This document shows positions 9,539 through 17,952 of a stretch of DNA of 64,000 bases, one piece after another. Origin of the DNA: Streptomyces sp. CB02058 (GTDB lineage: Bacteria > Actinomycetota > Actinomycetes > Streptomycetales > Streptomycetaceae); assembly GCF_001905505.1 (NCBI RefSeq), contig NZ_LIPG01000004.1, positions 924,943-988,942 on the forward strand, read 5' to 3'. Under the pieces are notes generated by a model. That model was not told the origin of the DNA. It searched no databases and saw only the letters and a list, made by a program, of their open reading frames with translations. The position numbers and the translations under genes were made by a program. Positions within the stretch are counted from its first letter, which is position 1. Each line of letters begins with the position of its first letter.

Positions 9539-9561
9539 CGGCCCCCGTCGCGATGGGGCCG
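9539..9561. terminator. Candidate terminator hairpin between AAC(3)-like and YbaK-like genes
   Basis: A seven-base perfect stem (CGGCCCC at 9539-9545, GGGGCCG at 9555-9561) with a nine-base loop, lying four bases beyond the stop codon of the leftward gene and between convergent genes. Confidence 0.5.
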
Positions 9562-9564
9562 GAC

Positions 9565-10119
9565 TCAGACCCCGAGGCCCTCGACCAGGACCGCGCCGGG
9601 CAGTACCGCCAGGGCCTTGCCCGGGACGATCAGCTTGCCGCGGCGGCTGCCGCTGCCGATCAGGACCCATTCCTCGTCGGCCACAGCGGGGTCGATCAGC
9701 AGGGGCCAGCTGCCGGGGAGCCCGATGGGCGTGATCCCGCCGTACTCCATGCCGGTCTCGCCCACCGCCGTGTCCATCGGGGCGAACGACGCCTTGCGCG
9801 CGCCGAGATGCCTGCGTACCGCCCCGTTCACATCGACGCGGGTGTGCGACAGCACCACACACGCGGCGAGGGTGACGTCTCCGCCCCGCTTGCCCGCCAC
9901 CACCACGCAGTTGGCCGACCGCTCCAGCAGGTCGACGCCGTAGTGCTCCGTGAAGACGGCCGTGTCTGCCAGATCCGGGTCCGTGTCGACATGGACGACC
10001 GACTCGGCGGGGACACCGCCCCAGCCCTCCGCCACGGCGTTCGCGACGGGCGGGGTGAGCAGTTCCAGCCGCTCGGCTGCGGGACAGGCGTCGGCGAAGT
10101 TGCCCAGGGGTGCGTGCAT
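9565..10119 (-). CDS. YbaK/EbsC-type aminoacyl-tRNA deacylase
   Basis: A 184-residue stand-alone trans-editing domain of the YbaK/ProX superfamily. These enzymes hydrolyse mischarged tRNAs such as Cys-tRNA(Pro) or Ala-tRNA(Pro). Visible landmarks are CVVVAGKRGGDVTLAACVVLSHTRVD (a core strand-helix with the conserved lysine), GARKASFAPMDTAVGETGMEYGGITPIG and the C-terminal strand VLIGSGSRRGKLIVPG. The ATG at 10119 gives the usual length. It is convergent with the AAC(3)-like gene. Which tRNA it edits cannot be read from the sequence. Confidence 0.88.
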   Translation of the reverse strand: MHAPLGNFADACPAAERLELLTPPVANAVAEGWGGVPAESVVHVDTDPDLADTAVFTEHYGVDLLERSANCVVVAGKRGGDVTLAACVVLSHTRVDVNGAVRRHLGARKASFAPMDTAVGETGMEYGGITPIGLPGSWPLLIDPAVADEEWVLIGSGSRRGKLIVPGKALAVLPGAVLVEGLGV

Positions 10120-10149
10120 GCCGTCACGCTAACAGCCTTCAGCGGCTGC

Positions 10150-10734
10150 CTACTTGCCCTCCCTGCGGACCGGTGGGATGGACACCGCCATGGTGAGTTC
10201 CATCGGCTCGGCACCCTCGTTGCGGTAGCTGTGCGGCACATGGGCCTCGAACGTCGCCGAGGTACCCGCCGGCACCGCGTGCGCCTCACCGTCGACGACC
10301 AGGGTCAGCTCGCCGGCGGAGACATGGAGGAGTTCCACCGTCCCGACCGGGTGCGGGTCGGAGGCGCTCCCTTCACCCGGCATCAGACGCCAGCTCCAGA
10401 GCTCGAGCGGCCCCCGGGCATCCGTGCCCACCAGCAGCATGGTCGAGCTGCCCGCCTCCGTGGACCACAGGCGCACCGCCTGGCTCGCCGGCACCAGGCG
10501 CACCTGCGAGCCCTGCTCGTAGTCGAGCAGGGTGGTGATGCTGACTCCCAGCGCGTCGGCGAGCTTGACGGTGGTGCCGATGCTCGGGTTCGTACGCGCC
10601 TGCTCGATCTGGATGATCATGCCCCGACTGACCCCCGCTCGGGCCGCGAGTGCGTCCAGGGTGAAGCCGCGTTCGCCCCGCCAGAGCTTGAGGTTGCGCG
10701 CGAGCGACTGGGTGAGCTGATCGAGGTCAGACAC
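10150..10734 (-). CDS. XRE family regulator with C-terminal cupin domain
   Basis: A 194-residue protein with an N-terminal helix-turn-helix at about residues 13-66 (RGFTLDALAARAGVSRGMIIQIEQ) and a C-terminal cupin at about 115-180 (HPVGTVELLHVSAGELTLVVDGEAHAVPAG). This architecture belongs to small repressors or activators that sense a metabolite in the cupin barrel. The start is a GTG at 10734. It is divergent from a DMT-type exporter with 91 bases between them, and that region holds palindromes, so the exporter is its likely target. The ligand is unknown. Confidence 0.92.
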   Translation of the reverse strand: MSDLDQLTQSLARNLKLWRGERGFTLDALAARAGVSRGMIIQIEQARTNPSIGTTVKLADALGVSITTLLDYEQGSQVRLVPASQAVRLWSTEAGSSTMLLVGTDARGPLELWSWRLMPGEGSASDPHPVGTVELLHVSAGELTLVVDGEAHAVPAGTSATFEAHVPHSYRNEGAEPMELTMAVSIPPVRREGK

Positions 10735-10741
10735 GTTCCGT

Positions 10742-10779
10742 CCAATATTTTGGATGCCAGAGTCGAAAATAGTGCACTA
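10742..10779. promoter_or_regulatory. Candidate operator region between XRE-cupin regulator and DMT exporter
   Basis: The 91-base divergent gap is AT-rich compared with its surroundings. It holds a near-palindrome CCAATATTTTGG at 10742-10753 (10 of 12 positions symmetric) and a perfect 10-base palindrome TAGTGCACTA at 10770-10779. Either could bind the XRE regulator; which one is used cannot be told here. Confidence 0.4.
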
Positions 10780-10825
10780 CGGTGTGGTGGACCCACCGAC
10801 CACCGCACTGTACTGCGAGGCACCG

Positions 10826-11692
10826 ATGACAGCACTGTTCGCCCTGGCCACGAGCCTGCTGTGGGGCCTGGCCGATTTCGGGGGCGGAGTGCTCACCCGG
10901 CGTACCCCCGCCCTGACCGTGGTGGTCGTGTCGCAGTGCATCGCCGCCGTGGTGCTGGGTGTCGTGGTGCTCGCGACCGGCGGCTGGAGCGAGGCGGGCG
11001 GCCTGCTCTGGTTCGCGGTGGCGGCAGGCGTGGTGGGCCCTGTGGCCATGCTCAGCTTCTACAAGGCCCTGGCCCTGGGCCCGATGGGCGTGGTCTCGCC
11101 GCTCGGCTCGCTCGGCGTCGCGGTCCCGGTCGGGGTGGGTCTGATGGTCGGCGAGCGGCCCGGGCTGTCTCAGTTCGCGGGGGTGGCGGTCGCCGTCGTG
11201 GGGGTCGTCCTGGCCGGAGGGCCGCAGCTGCGCGGAGCGCCGGTCCAGCGCCGGGCGGTCGTGCTGACCCTGGTGGCCGCCTTCGGCTTCGGGACGGTGA
11301 TGGCTCTGATCGCGGAGGCGTCGACGACCGTGACCGGCCTCTTCCTCGCTCTCTTCGTCCAGCGCGTCACGAACATCGCGGTCGGCGGCACGGCGCTGTA
11401 CGTCTCGGTGCGCCGCGGCGGACGCGCGCTGCCCGAGGACGGCGGAGCCGCCGTCGTGCGGGCCTCGCTCCCCGCGCTGGCGTTCGTGGGACTCGCCGAT
11501 GTCGCGGCCAACGGCACGTACGCGATCGCCGCCCAGCACGGTCCGGTCACCGTGGCCGCCGTGCTGGCCTCGCTGTATCCCGTGGTGACGGCGCTCGCGG
11601 CGAGAGGCGTGCTCGGCGAGCGGCTGCGCGGAATCCAGGCGGCGGGAGCCGGCCTCGCCCTGATCGGAACGGTTCTGCTGGCCACGGGCTGA
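10826..11692 (+). CDS. EamA/DMT superfamily transporter
   Basis: A 288-residue membrane protein with about ten predicted helices in two EamA repeats. The first half begins MTALFALATSLLWGLADFGGG and the second half runs from about residue 145 (VVLTLVAAFGFGTVMALI) and ends with the conserved LYPVVTALAARGVLGERL block. Family members export or import small metabolites such as amino acids across the cytoplasmic membrane. The ATG at 10826 has GCGAGG five bases upstream; the earlier in-frame ATG at 10754 lies in the operator region and lacks a ribosome binding site. The divergent XRE-cupin gene is its likely regulator. The substrate is unknown. Confidence 0.9.
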   Translation: MTALFALATSLLWGLADFGGGVLTRRTPALTVVVVSQCIAAVVLGVVVLATGGWSEAGGLLWFAVAAGVVGPVAMLSFYKALALGPMGVVSPLGSLGVAVPVGVGLMVGERPGLSQFAGVAVAVVGVVLAGGPQLRGAPVQRRAVVLTLVAAFGFGTVMALIAEASTTVTGLFLALFVQRVTNIAVGGTALYVSVRRGGRALPEDGGAAVVRASLPALAFVGLADVAANGTYAIAAQHGPVTVAAVLASLYPVVTALAARGVLGERLRGIQAAGAGLALIGTVLLATG

Positions 11693-11724
11693 GTACCCGC
11701 TCGGGGACCGGCCCGCGGAGGGGT

Positions 11725-12477
11725 TCAGGCCCCTTCGGCCGGGTCCTGCTCCAGGAGCGCCACAGCGGCCAGCTGTTCGGATGTGATCCCTTCGGGAATC
11801 GGCACGGGCGCGGGCGTACGCAGGGGCGGCTGCCAGCCCGCCTCCGGGTCCCAGCTGCGTACGACCCGGGCGGGCGCACCCGCCACCACCGCGTGGTCGG
11901 GGACCTCGCCCCGCACGACGGCTCCCGCCGCGACCACCACGTTGCGGCCCAGCCTGGCCCCCGGGAGGATCACCGCGCCGGTGCCGATCCAGCAGCCGGG
12001 CCCGATCACGACCGGCTCCATGCGCGGCCACTGCTTGCCGACCGGCTCGTGGGGGTCGTCGTAGCTGTGGTTGGTCGAGGTGATGTAGACGTACGGACCG
12101 CAGTACGTGTCCGAGCCGATCGTCACCGTCGTATCGGCGATGACATGGCTGCCCCTGCCCAGCACCACACCGTTGCCCAGGGTGAGGATGGGATCGGAGC
12201 CGAGGTCCAGATCGGGCATCAGGCCGGCGGTGAGCGTGACCTGTTCCCCGATGATGCAGTGGTCGCCGAGCTCGATCCAGGGCTCCCCGAACACCGTGCC
12301 CTGCGGGAAGGCCAGCCGGGTCCCCGCGCCGATCCGGCCGAAGCGGAGACGTCCCGGGTGCTGCGCGGTGACCGCCCCGTTCTCCTGCGCCCAGGCCCAG
12401 ACACGGTGGACGGCGCGGGACGTGACACCACGTCGTCGGCGGGCCAGGGAGGAGAACATGTTCCGGTTCTTCGGCAC
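11725..12477 (-). CDS. Left-handed beta-helix acyltransferase
   Basis: A 250-residue protein with hexapeptide repeats typical of trimeric O-acetyltransferases (IELGDHCIIGEQVTL, VVLGRGSHVIADTTVTIGSDTYCGPYVYI, VVIGPGCWIGTGAVILPGARLGRNVVVAAGAVV). An STNHSYDDP segment supplies the likely catalytic histidine. The enzyme probably moves an acyl group from an acyl-CoA to a sugar or similar hydroxyl; the acceptor is unknown. The start shown is a GTG; an in-frame ATG seven codons in is also possible. It ends 32 bases from the convergent DMT exporter gene. Confidence 0.85.
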   Translation of the reverse strand: MPKNRNMFSSLARRRRGVTSRAVHRVWAWAQENGAVTAQHPGRLRFGRIGAGTRLAFPQGTVFGEPWIELGDHCIIGEQVTLTAGLMPDLDLGSDPILTLGNGVVLGRGSHVIADTTVTIGSDTYCGPYVYITSTNHSYDDPHEPVGKQWPRMEPVVIGPGCWIGTGAVILPGARLGRNVVVAAGAVVRGEVPDHAVVAGAPARVVRSWDPEAGWQPPLRTPAPVPIPEGITSEQLAAVALLEQDPAEGA

Positions 12478-12625
12478 CCGCTCACGGTAGTCGGCCCGGC
12501 GACGACGGGTCCGCGCGGCGGGCTGTGATGTTCACCCCACCTGCCCGGACCTCCGGGAACGTCCATTACGGTTCGTGCCGAGCAAGGGGCGCCGAGCGCA
12601 CCACACCCCACCGGAGGAGCAGGCG

Positions 12626-13156
12626 ATGGCAGAGCAGGCATTGGTCACCGGCATCGGCGGCAAGGAACCGGACATCGACCCGGACGCCTTCCTCGCGCCG
12701 ACCTCGGTCGTGATCGGCGAGGTGTCGATGGCCGCGGGCTCCAGCGTCTGGTACCACGCCGTGCTGCGCGGCGACGGAGGGCCCATCTCCCTCGGGCCCG
12801 ACAGCAACATCCAGGACAACTGCAGCGTGCACACCGACCCGGGCTTCGCGCTGACGGTGGGCGCCAGGGTCTCGGTCGGCCACAACGCCGTGCTGCACGG
12901 CTGCGTCATCGAGGACGACGTCCTGGTCGGCATGGGGGCCACCGTGCTCAACGGCGCGCACATCGGAGCCGGTTCACTGATCGCGGCGCAGGCCCTCGTG
13001 CCTCAGGGGATGCGGGTCCCGCCGGGCTCCCTCGTGGCCGGCGTGCCCGCGAAGGTGAAGCGGGAGCTGACCGCCGAGGAGCGCGAGGGCATCGCCTTCA
13101 ACGCCGCCGGTTACGTGGAACTGGCGAAGGCGCACCGCGCGGCGCACCAGGGCTGA
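12626..13156 (+). CDS. Gamma-class carbonic anhydrase family protein
   Basis: A 176-residue left-handed beta-helix protein of the gamma carbonic anhydrase (YrdA/PaaY) family. The three zinc-ligand histidines are visible in NCSVHTDPG and SVGHNAVLHG, and the hexapeptide repeats run from about residue 24 to 140 (IGEVSMAAGSSVWYHAVLRGD to GSLVAGVPAKVKREL). It may hydrate CO2 or act on another small acyl substrate; many members have weak or no anhydrase activity. The ATG at 12626 follows GGAGGAG at a good distance. It is divergent from the acyltransferase gene. Confidence 0.93.
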   Translation: MAEQALVTGIGGKEPDIDPDAFLAPTSVVIGEVSMAAGSSVWYHAVLRGDGGPISLGPDSNIQDNCSVHTDPGFALTVGARVSVGHNAVLHGCVIEDDVLVGMGATVLNGAHIGAGSLIAAQALVPQGMRVPPGSLVAGVPAKVKRELTAEEREGIAFNAAGYVELAKAHRAAHQG

Positions 13157-13163
13157 CCGCTCC

Positions 13164-13198
13164 GCCCGGGGCCGAGCGGACCGCCTCCGGCCCCGGGC
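13164..13198. terminator. Terminator hairpin between gamma carbonic anhydrase and DedA genes
   Basis: A perfect inverted repeat with 11-base arms (GCCCGGGGCCG at 13164-13174, its complement at 13188-13198) and a 13-base loop, a few bases after the carbonic anhydrase stop codon and between convergent genes. Confidence 0.65.
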
Positions 13199-13304
13199 AC
13201 CGGCTCAGGGGCCACGCGTCGGGGCGGTCGTCTCGCGGGCCACACACCCTGCCGGTCGCCTCCTCGGCCACGCCCGGTCGGACGCCCCCGGGCAACGCGG
13301 CGGG

Positions 13305-13976
13305 TCAGTCGGCCGCGGGCACCGCGTCGGGCGCGGCCACCGTCACCGGGCCGTCCGCCTGCTCCGCCTGCTCCGCGGCCTTCTTGGCCCGGTTCCTCAG
13401 CACGAGCATCGAGACCAGGCCGATCAGCACGGCGGCGAGCAGGCCCAGCCAGGAGAAGCGCTTGAGCCAGGCCTCGGCGACGACTCCCACCGAGTAGATG
13501 ACGGCGGTCGTGCCGCCGGCCCAGACGATCCCGCCGAGGATGTTGGCGATCAGGAACTTCCAGTACGGCATGCGCAGGACGCCGGCGAGCGGGCCGGCGA
13601 AGATCCGGAGCAGCGCGACGAAGCGGCCGAAGAAGACCGCCCACATGCCCCACTTCTCGAACGAGCGCTCCGCCATGGCGATCTGCGGTGCCCCGAAGTG
13701 CTTGGGGAACTTCCCGCCCAGCCAGGCGAGCATCGGACGCCCGCCCTTGCGCCCGATGGCGTAGCCGATCGAGTCACCGATGATCGCTCCGGCCGACGCG
13801 CAGGCGCCGAGCACGACGGGGTCGACCTCGCCGTGCTGGGAGGCGAGGAGCGCCGAACTCACGAGGATGATCTCGCCCGGCAGCGGGATGCCCAGGCTCT
13901 CCAGCCCGATGACGACCCCCACCAGGAGGTAAATGCTGACCGCGGGTACGGTCTCGAGCCACTCCTGGACGTGCAA
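13305..13976 (-). CDS. DedA family membrane protein
   Basis: A 223-residue integral membrane protein of the DedA/VTT family. The conserved acidic start (GLESLGIPLPGEIILVSSALLA, residues about 18-39) and the arginine motif (FFGRFVALLRIFAGPLAGVLRM) are both present, with four to five hydrophobic segments. Several DedA proteins are undecaprenyl-phosphate or phospholipid translocases needed for envelope homeostasis. The start is taken as TTG at 13976: GGAGGG lies seven to eight bases upstream and homologues begin with (M)HVQEWLE; an ATG at 14027 would give 17 more residues. The C-terminus is a charged tail. Confidence 0.9.
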   Translation of the reverse strand: MHVQEWLETVPAVSIYLLVGVVIGLESLGIPLPGEIILVSSALLASQHGEVDPVVLGACASAGAIIGDSIGYAIGRKGGRPMLAWLGGKFPKHFGAPQIAMAERSFEKWGMWAVFFGRFVALLRIFAGPLAGVLRMPYWKFLIANILGGIVWAGGTTAVIYSVGVVAEAWLKRFSWLGLLAAVLIGLVSMLVLRNRAKKAAEQAEQADGPVTVAAPDAVPAAD

Positions 13977-14156
13977 CGCCGGTCCCTCCCGTAAGAAATC
14001 TGCCGCCGCGCACCACGGGTGGTGCACGGCGGGCAGCCTACCGCTCCGGCCGGTACGAGCGTCCGCCGCGGCCCCCGGACGCGGGCCGCGTGACCGGCGG
14101 GCCGGGGACAGCCGGGACCGCCGGTTCGGGGACGGCCGGGAGTGGCCGGCCGGAGA

Positions 14157-14609
14157 TCAGCTGTTCGGGCGGAGGGTCCAGACCACGCTCATCTCGCTGG
14201 TGACGGCGCCGTCGGCCCGCCGGATCTCCACGCGCACGGGGAACTCCGGGCGCGTGCCCCCGTCGAGCTCGGCGACGACCTCGGCCACCGGGCGGCCGAG
14301 CACCGCGGTGGCGGTGAGATCGCCCATGGCCACCTTCTTGAAGGCCATCTCCGTGGTGACGGGCAGCGGAACGGCCCGTGCCATCTGGTCACCGAACGCG
14401 GCGACGACGATCGCGCCGCTCGCCGACTCGGCCAGCGTGAACATCGCTCCGGCGTGCGGACCGCCGAGGTGGTTGTGGTATTCGGCCTGGTCCTTCAGGG
14501 AGAGGACAGCGCGCTCCGCGGTCGTCTCCAGATAGGTGATGCCGAGGGTCCGGACCATCGGGACGCTCGCGGACAGGATCTCGCCGACCGTCATCTCTTC
14601 AGTGCTCAT
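14157..14609 (-). CDS. Hotdog-fold protein (DUF4442 / PaaI-like thioesterase)
   Basis: A 150-residue hotdog-fold protein. Visible landmarks are NHLGGPHAGAMFTLAESASGAIV, where PaaI-like thioesterases hold their catalytic helix, and the C-terminal strand VRVEIRRADGAVTSEMSVVW. Members either hydrolyse acyl-CoA thioesters or bind acyl groups without turnover; the DUF4442 subgroup has no assigned substrate. The ATG at 14609 gives a normal length. The gene lies alone between dedA and a divergent membrane protein gene. Confidence 0.85.
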   Translation of the reverse strand: MSTEEMTVGEILSASVPMVRTLGITYLETTAERAVLSLKDQAEYHNHLGGPHAGAMFTLAESASGAIVVAAFGDQMARAVPLPVTTEMAFKKVAMGDLTATAVLGRPVAEVVAELDGGTRPEFPVRVEIRRADGAVTSEMSVVWTLRPNS

Positions 14610-14704
14610 GGCCGCGATGTTACTAGCGGGTAGCAGGCTTTGACCATCCCCTCACAGGGGCGGCCGTAGCAGCGGGTACCCCCGTCCCTCTATGGTTACT
14701 GGCC

Positions 14705-15733
14705 ATGTGGCCAGGACAGCAGCCGCCCGGGGGCGAGCAGAACCCGCAGGACCAGAATCAGAACCCGTACCAGCAGCCGGGGTACCAACAGCCGAATCCC
14801 TATCAGCAGCAGGGTCAGCCCGGACAGCAGCCGGGGTGGCAGCACAACCCGTACCAGCAGCCGACCGTGCCGCAGTACGCCGTACAGGGCGGCGGGCCGG
14901 GCGGACCGCAGCCGGACGACAAGAAGAAGACGACGATCGTCGCCGTCGTCGCGGCCACCGCGGTCGTCGTCGCGGCGGTCGTCACCGGTGTCGTCGTGAT
15001 GAACAAGGACGACGAGGGCGGCTCGACCGTCGCCGACGACAAGAAGTCCTCCGCCTCGCCGACCGCGAAGCCGTCCGACACCGCGTCGTCACCCGTCGCG
15101 AACCCGCGGGGCGGTGAGGACGCGGCGCCCTCGATTCCGGGCTGGAAGGTCGTGACCAACCCCAAGTGGGGCACGCAGTTCGACGTTCCCGGCGACTGGG
15201 AGGTCGCGGGCACCGGCGTGTTCTCGGGCTTCGAGGACGTGAAGGACCCCACCGGCCCGCCGGCCGTCGGCTTCTCCGCGCCCGCGTACTACAAGAGCAA
15301 GTGGTGCATCGACGACGCGGACAAGGACGGGTCCAAGGAGGACACCGGCCTGGCCGGTGTCGGCACCAAGGGCGGGCAGGGCGCCAAGAACACCGACGAG
15401 GCCGCCACCAACGAGGCCGCCAACTGGGTCTGGGCCGCCTACGCCCAGGAGGACCCGAAGGACAAGGTCAAGATCGGCAAGCCCAAGCCGTACACGACCA
15501 AGTCGGGTCTCTCGGGCAGCGTCGTCACGGCCACCGCCACCGGACTGGCCAACAAGGACAAGTGCGACACCGACGGCAAGTCGATCGCGTTCACCTTCAA
15601 GAACGCCAAGGACGAGTACTCGTCCTGGATCCTCTACGCCAACGCCGGTGTCGACGACGAGCTCCCGGACGCCACCATCCAGAAGATCCTCAGCACGGTG
15701 CGCCTGGCGGAGGGCGTGGAGCCCACCTCCTGA
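14705..15733 (+). CDS. Membrane-anchored protein with Gln/Pro-rich N-terminus and external domain
   Basis: A 342-residue protein in three parts. Residues 1-75 are a Gln/Pro/Tyr/Asn-rich cytoplasmic tail with YQQP repeats. Residues about 79-99 are one membrane helix (IVAVVAATAVVVAAVVTGVVV) after a KKK stop. Beyond that lies a linker rich in Ser/Thr/Pro and an external domain of about 200 residues (from IPGWKVVTNPKWGTQFDVPGDWEV). Such proteins are common in Streptomyces, but no function is assigned. The external domain holds two cysteines (KWCIDDADKDG and KDKCDTDGKS) that could form a disulfide. I do not recognise a catalytic motif. Confidence 0.85.
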   Translation: MWPGQQPPGGEQNPQDQNQNPYQQPGYQQPNPYQQQGQPGQQPGWQHNPYQQPTVPQYAVQGGGPGGPQPDDKKKTTIVAVVAATAVVVAAVVTGVVVMNKDDEGGSTVADDKKSSASPTAKPSDTASSPVANPRGGEDAAPSIPGWKVVTNPKWGTQFDVPGDWEVAGTGVFSGFEDVKDPTGPPAVGFSAPAYYKSKWCIDDADKDGSKEDTGLAGVGTKGGQGAKNTDEAATNEAANWVWAAYAQEDPKDKVKIGKPKPYTTKSGLSGSVVTATATGLANKDKCDTDGKSIAFTFKNAKDEYSSWILYANAGVDDELPDATIQKILSTVRLAEGVEPTS

Positions 15734-15791
15734 GGCATGGGCGTACCCCGCCCATTTGGCGACAGGGGCACCGGACGGGGATAGTCCCCTG

Positions 15792-17105
15792 GTGACTTCC
15801 GCCGTTTCTTCTCCCTCCCCCGCGCAGGGCCCCGCGCGGGCAGGCCGCAACTTCGGCCTGCTGACCGCCGCCGCGATCATCACGAGCCTGGGTACCCACG
15901 GCGCCCTGATCGCGGCGGCGTTCGCCGTTCTGGAATCGGGCGGGGACGGCGGCGACGTCGGTCTGGTCGCGGCGGCGCGCACCGCTCCGCTGGTGCTCTT
16001 CCTGCTGATCGGCGGGGCGGTCGCGGACCGGCTGCCGCGCCACCGGGTCATGGTGGCCGCGAACACCCTCAACTGCGTCTCGCAGGCGGTGTTCGCCTTG
16101 CTGGTCCTGACCGGCGGCGCCGAGCTGTGGCAGATGATGCTGCTGACGGCGCTCTGCGGCACCGGCCAGGCCTTCTTCAGTCCGGCCGCCGAGGGCATGC
16201 TGATGTCCAGCGTCACGGGCGAACAGGCCGCGCGCGCTTTCGCGTTCTTCAGGATGTCGATGCACGGCGCGGCCATCGGCGGCGCCGCGCTCGGCGGCGC
16301 CATGATCGCGGCGATGGACCCGGGGTGGGTGCTGGCGGTCGACGCGGCGGCGTTCGCCGTCGCCGGTGTGCTCCGGGCCTTCCTCGACGTGAGCCACATC
16401 CCCGCGCGCGCTCCCGGCCGGGGGCTGCTCGCCGATCTCCGCGACGGCTGGCAGGAGGTGGCGGGACGCCCCTGGCTCTGGGCGATCGTGCTCCAGTTCT
16501 CCGTGGTGGTGGCCGTCGTCGGAGCCGCCGAGGCGGTGTACGGCCCCCTCGTGGCCCGCGACGAGCTCGGCGGGGCCCGGCCCTGGGGGTTCGCGCTGGC
16601 CGCGTTCGGGGTCGGGACGCTGGGCGGCGCGCTGCTGATGATGCGCTGGAAGCCCCGGCGGCTGCTGCTGGCCGGAACGCTCTGCGTGTTCCCGCTGGCC
16701 CTGCCGTCGGCGGGGCTGGCCGTGCCCCTGCCCGTGGCCGGCCTCTGCGCGGTCATGTTCGTGACCGGGGTGGCCATCGAGGTCTTCGGTGTCTCCTGGA
16801 TGACAGCCCTCCACCAGGAGATCCCCGAGGAGAAGCTGTCCCGGGTCTCCGCCTACGACTGGTTCGGCTCGGTCGCGATGGTGCCGCTGGCCACGGCCGC
16901 GGCCGGACCGGTCGAGACCCTCGTCGGCCGGAGCGAGGCACTGTGGGGCTGCGCCGCGCTGATCGTGCTGGTGACGGCGGGCGTGCTGCTCGTCCCCGAC
17001 GTACGCAATCTGACGCGCCGCAGCACGGTGAAGGAGATCGGCGGCCGGCCCGCGCCGGCCCGGGAGTCAGCCGATGCTGAAAGCGCCGTCGGGGGGAACG
17101 GGTGA
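15792..17105 (+). CDS. MFS transporter (MFS_3 / EntS-like exporter)
   Basis: A 437-residue major facilitator with about 12 hydrophobic segments. The loop 2-3 motif (GGAVADRLPRHRVMVAANTLN) is clear, and the arrangement (FSPAAEGMLMSSVTGEQAARAFAFF) is that of the MFS_3 group, which exports siderophores and small drugs. The GTG at 15792 is the first start after the preceding gene and begins just before a short Ser/Pro-rich tail and helix 1. Its 3' end overlaps the convergent spermidine-synthase-like gene by 39 bases. The substrate is unknown. Confidence 0.9.
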   Translation: MTSAVSSPSPAQGPARAGRNFGLLTAAAIITSLGTHGALIAAAFAVLESGGDGGDVGLVAAARTAPLVLFLLIGGAVADRLPRHRVMVAANTLNCVSQAVFALLVLTGGAELWQMMLLTALCGTGQAFFSPAAEGMLMSSVTGEQAARAFAFFRMSMHGAAIGGAALGGAMIAAMDPGWVLAVDAAAFAVAGVLRAFLDVSHIPARAPGRGLLADLRDGWQEVAGRPWLWAIVLQFSVVVAVVGAAEAVYGPLVARDELGGARPWGFALAAFGVGTLGGALLMMRWKPRRLLLAGTLCVFPLALPSAGLAVPLPVAGLCAVMFVTGVAIEVFGVSWMTALHQEIPEEKLSRVSAYDWFGSVAMVPLATAAAGPVETLVGRSEALWGCAALIVLVTAGVLLVPDVRNLTRRSTVKEIGGRPAPARESADAESAVGGNG

Positions 17106-17912
17106 GGCGACGGCCTCGCCGTCCCGCACGGGCTTCGCACCCCGGGCCAGTCTGCTGAGCGCCGCCCCGTGCTCGACACGGGCGGGGAACGCGTCGGCCG
17201 CGCACAGCCTCGTCAGCGACGCGATGTCGAGGGGTGAGCGCGAGGCGACGAGCACGACGTTGCCGAAGCGCCGCCCGCGCAGCACGGCCGGTTCGGCGAT
17301 GAGGGCGAGTTCCTCGAACACGTCGGCGAAGTTGGCCAGCTGCGAGCGCAGGAAGGTGAAGGGCGCACTGTCGGCGAGGTTGGCCGCGTAGATTCCGCCG
17401 GGCCTCAGGGCCCGTCCCGCGGCACGCGCGTACTCGACGGACGTGAGGTGGGCCGGGATCCGGGCGCCGCCGAAGACATCCGCGATCAGGAGATCGGCGG
17501 AGCCCTCCGGCGCCGCTTCGAGCCATCGCCGGGCATCGGCGGCGTGCACCGTGATCCCGGCGTTCCCGGGCAGCGGGAGGTGCTCGCCGACCAGATCGAC
17601 GAGCCCCTGGTCCGCCTCGACGACGTCCTGCCGGGATCCGGGGCGGGTCGCGGCGACGTAGCGCGGCAGGGTGAGCGCCCCGCCGCCGAGGTGCATGGTG
17701 TCCAGGGGGGTGCCCGGTGTGCCCGCCCGGTCGGCGACGTGGCCGAGCCGTCGCGCGTACTCGAATTCGAGGTGTTCCGGCTCGTCGAGGTCGACGTACG
17801 ACTGCGGGGCGCCGTCGACCGTGAGCAGCCAGGCGCGGTCCCGGTCCACGTCGGGCAGCAGCCGGGCGGTGCCGCTGTCGGTGTCGCGGATGACGGGTAT
17901 CTGCTCGTTCAC
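17067..17912 (-). CDS. Spermidine-synthase-like methyltransferase-fold protein
   Basis: A 281-residue protein of the fused spermidine synthase-like group. The nucleotide site is visible as TMHLGGGALTLPRYVAATRPGS, then VVEADQGLVDL, then VHAADARRWLEAAPEGSADLLIADVFGG. Active spermidine synthases have a GGGDG and acidic residues for the amine; here the first motif is LGGGALT, so the polyamine site is not conserved and the activity is doubtful. It follows the patatin gene on the same strand after 40 bases and overlaps the convergent MFS gene by 39 bases. Confidence 0.85.
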   Translation of the reverse strand: MNEQIPVIRDTDSGTARLLPDVDRDRAWLLTVDGAPQSYVDLDEPEHLEFEYARRLGHVADRAGTPGTPLDTMHLGGGALTLPRYVAATRPGSRQDVVEADQGLVDLVGEHLPLPGNAGITVHAADARRWLEAAPEGSADLLIADVFGGARIPAHLTSVEYARAAGRALRPGGIYAANLADSAPFTFLRSQLANFADVFEELALIAEPAVLRGRRFGNVVLVASRSPLDIASLTRLCAADAFPARVEHGAALSRLARGAKPVRDGEAVASPVPPDGAFSIG

Positions 17913-17952
17913 TCCCCCATTGTGACGGGCGACGGGGCCTCCTTCCGACGGA

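Noticed and set aside
11237..12528. Long plus-strand frames overlapping the DMT transporter and the acyltransferase (part of a 991-codon frame starting near 9553)
   Set aside because: They run antisense or out of frame to well-supported genes and read as Arg/Gly/Pro/Ala-rich text; typical of high-GC shadow frames.
17067..17105. Sequencing error causing overlap of the MFS and spermidine-synthase-like genes
   Set aside because: Both reading frames are intact to natural ends with family-normal lengths; short convergent overlaps are common in Streptomyces, as at 31317-31393.
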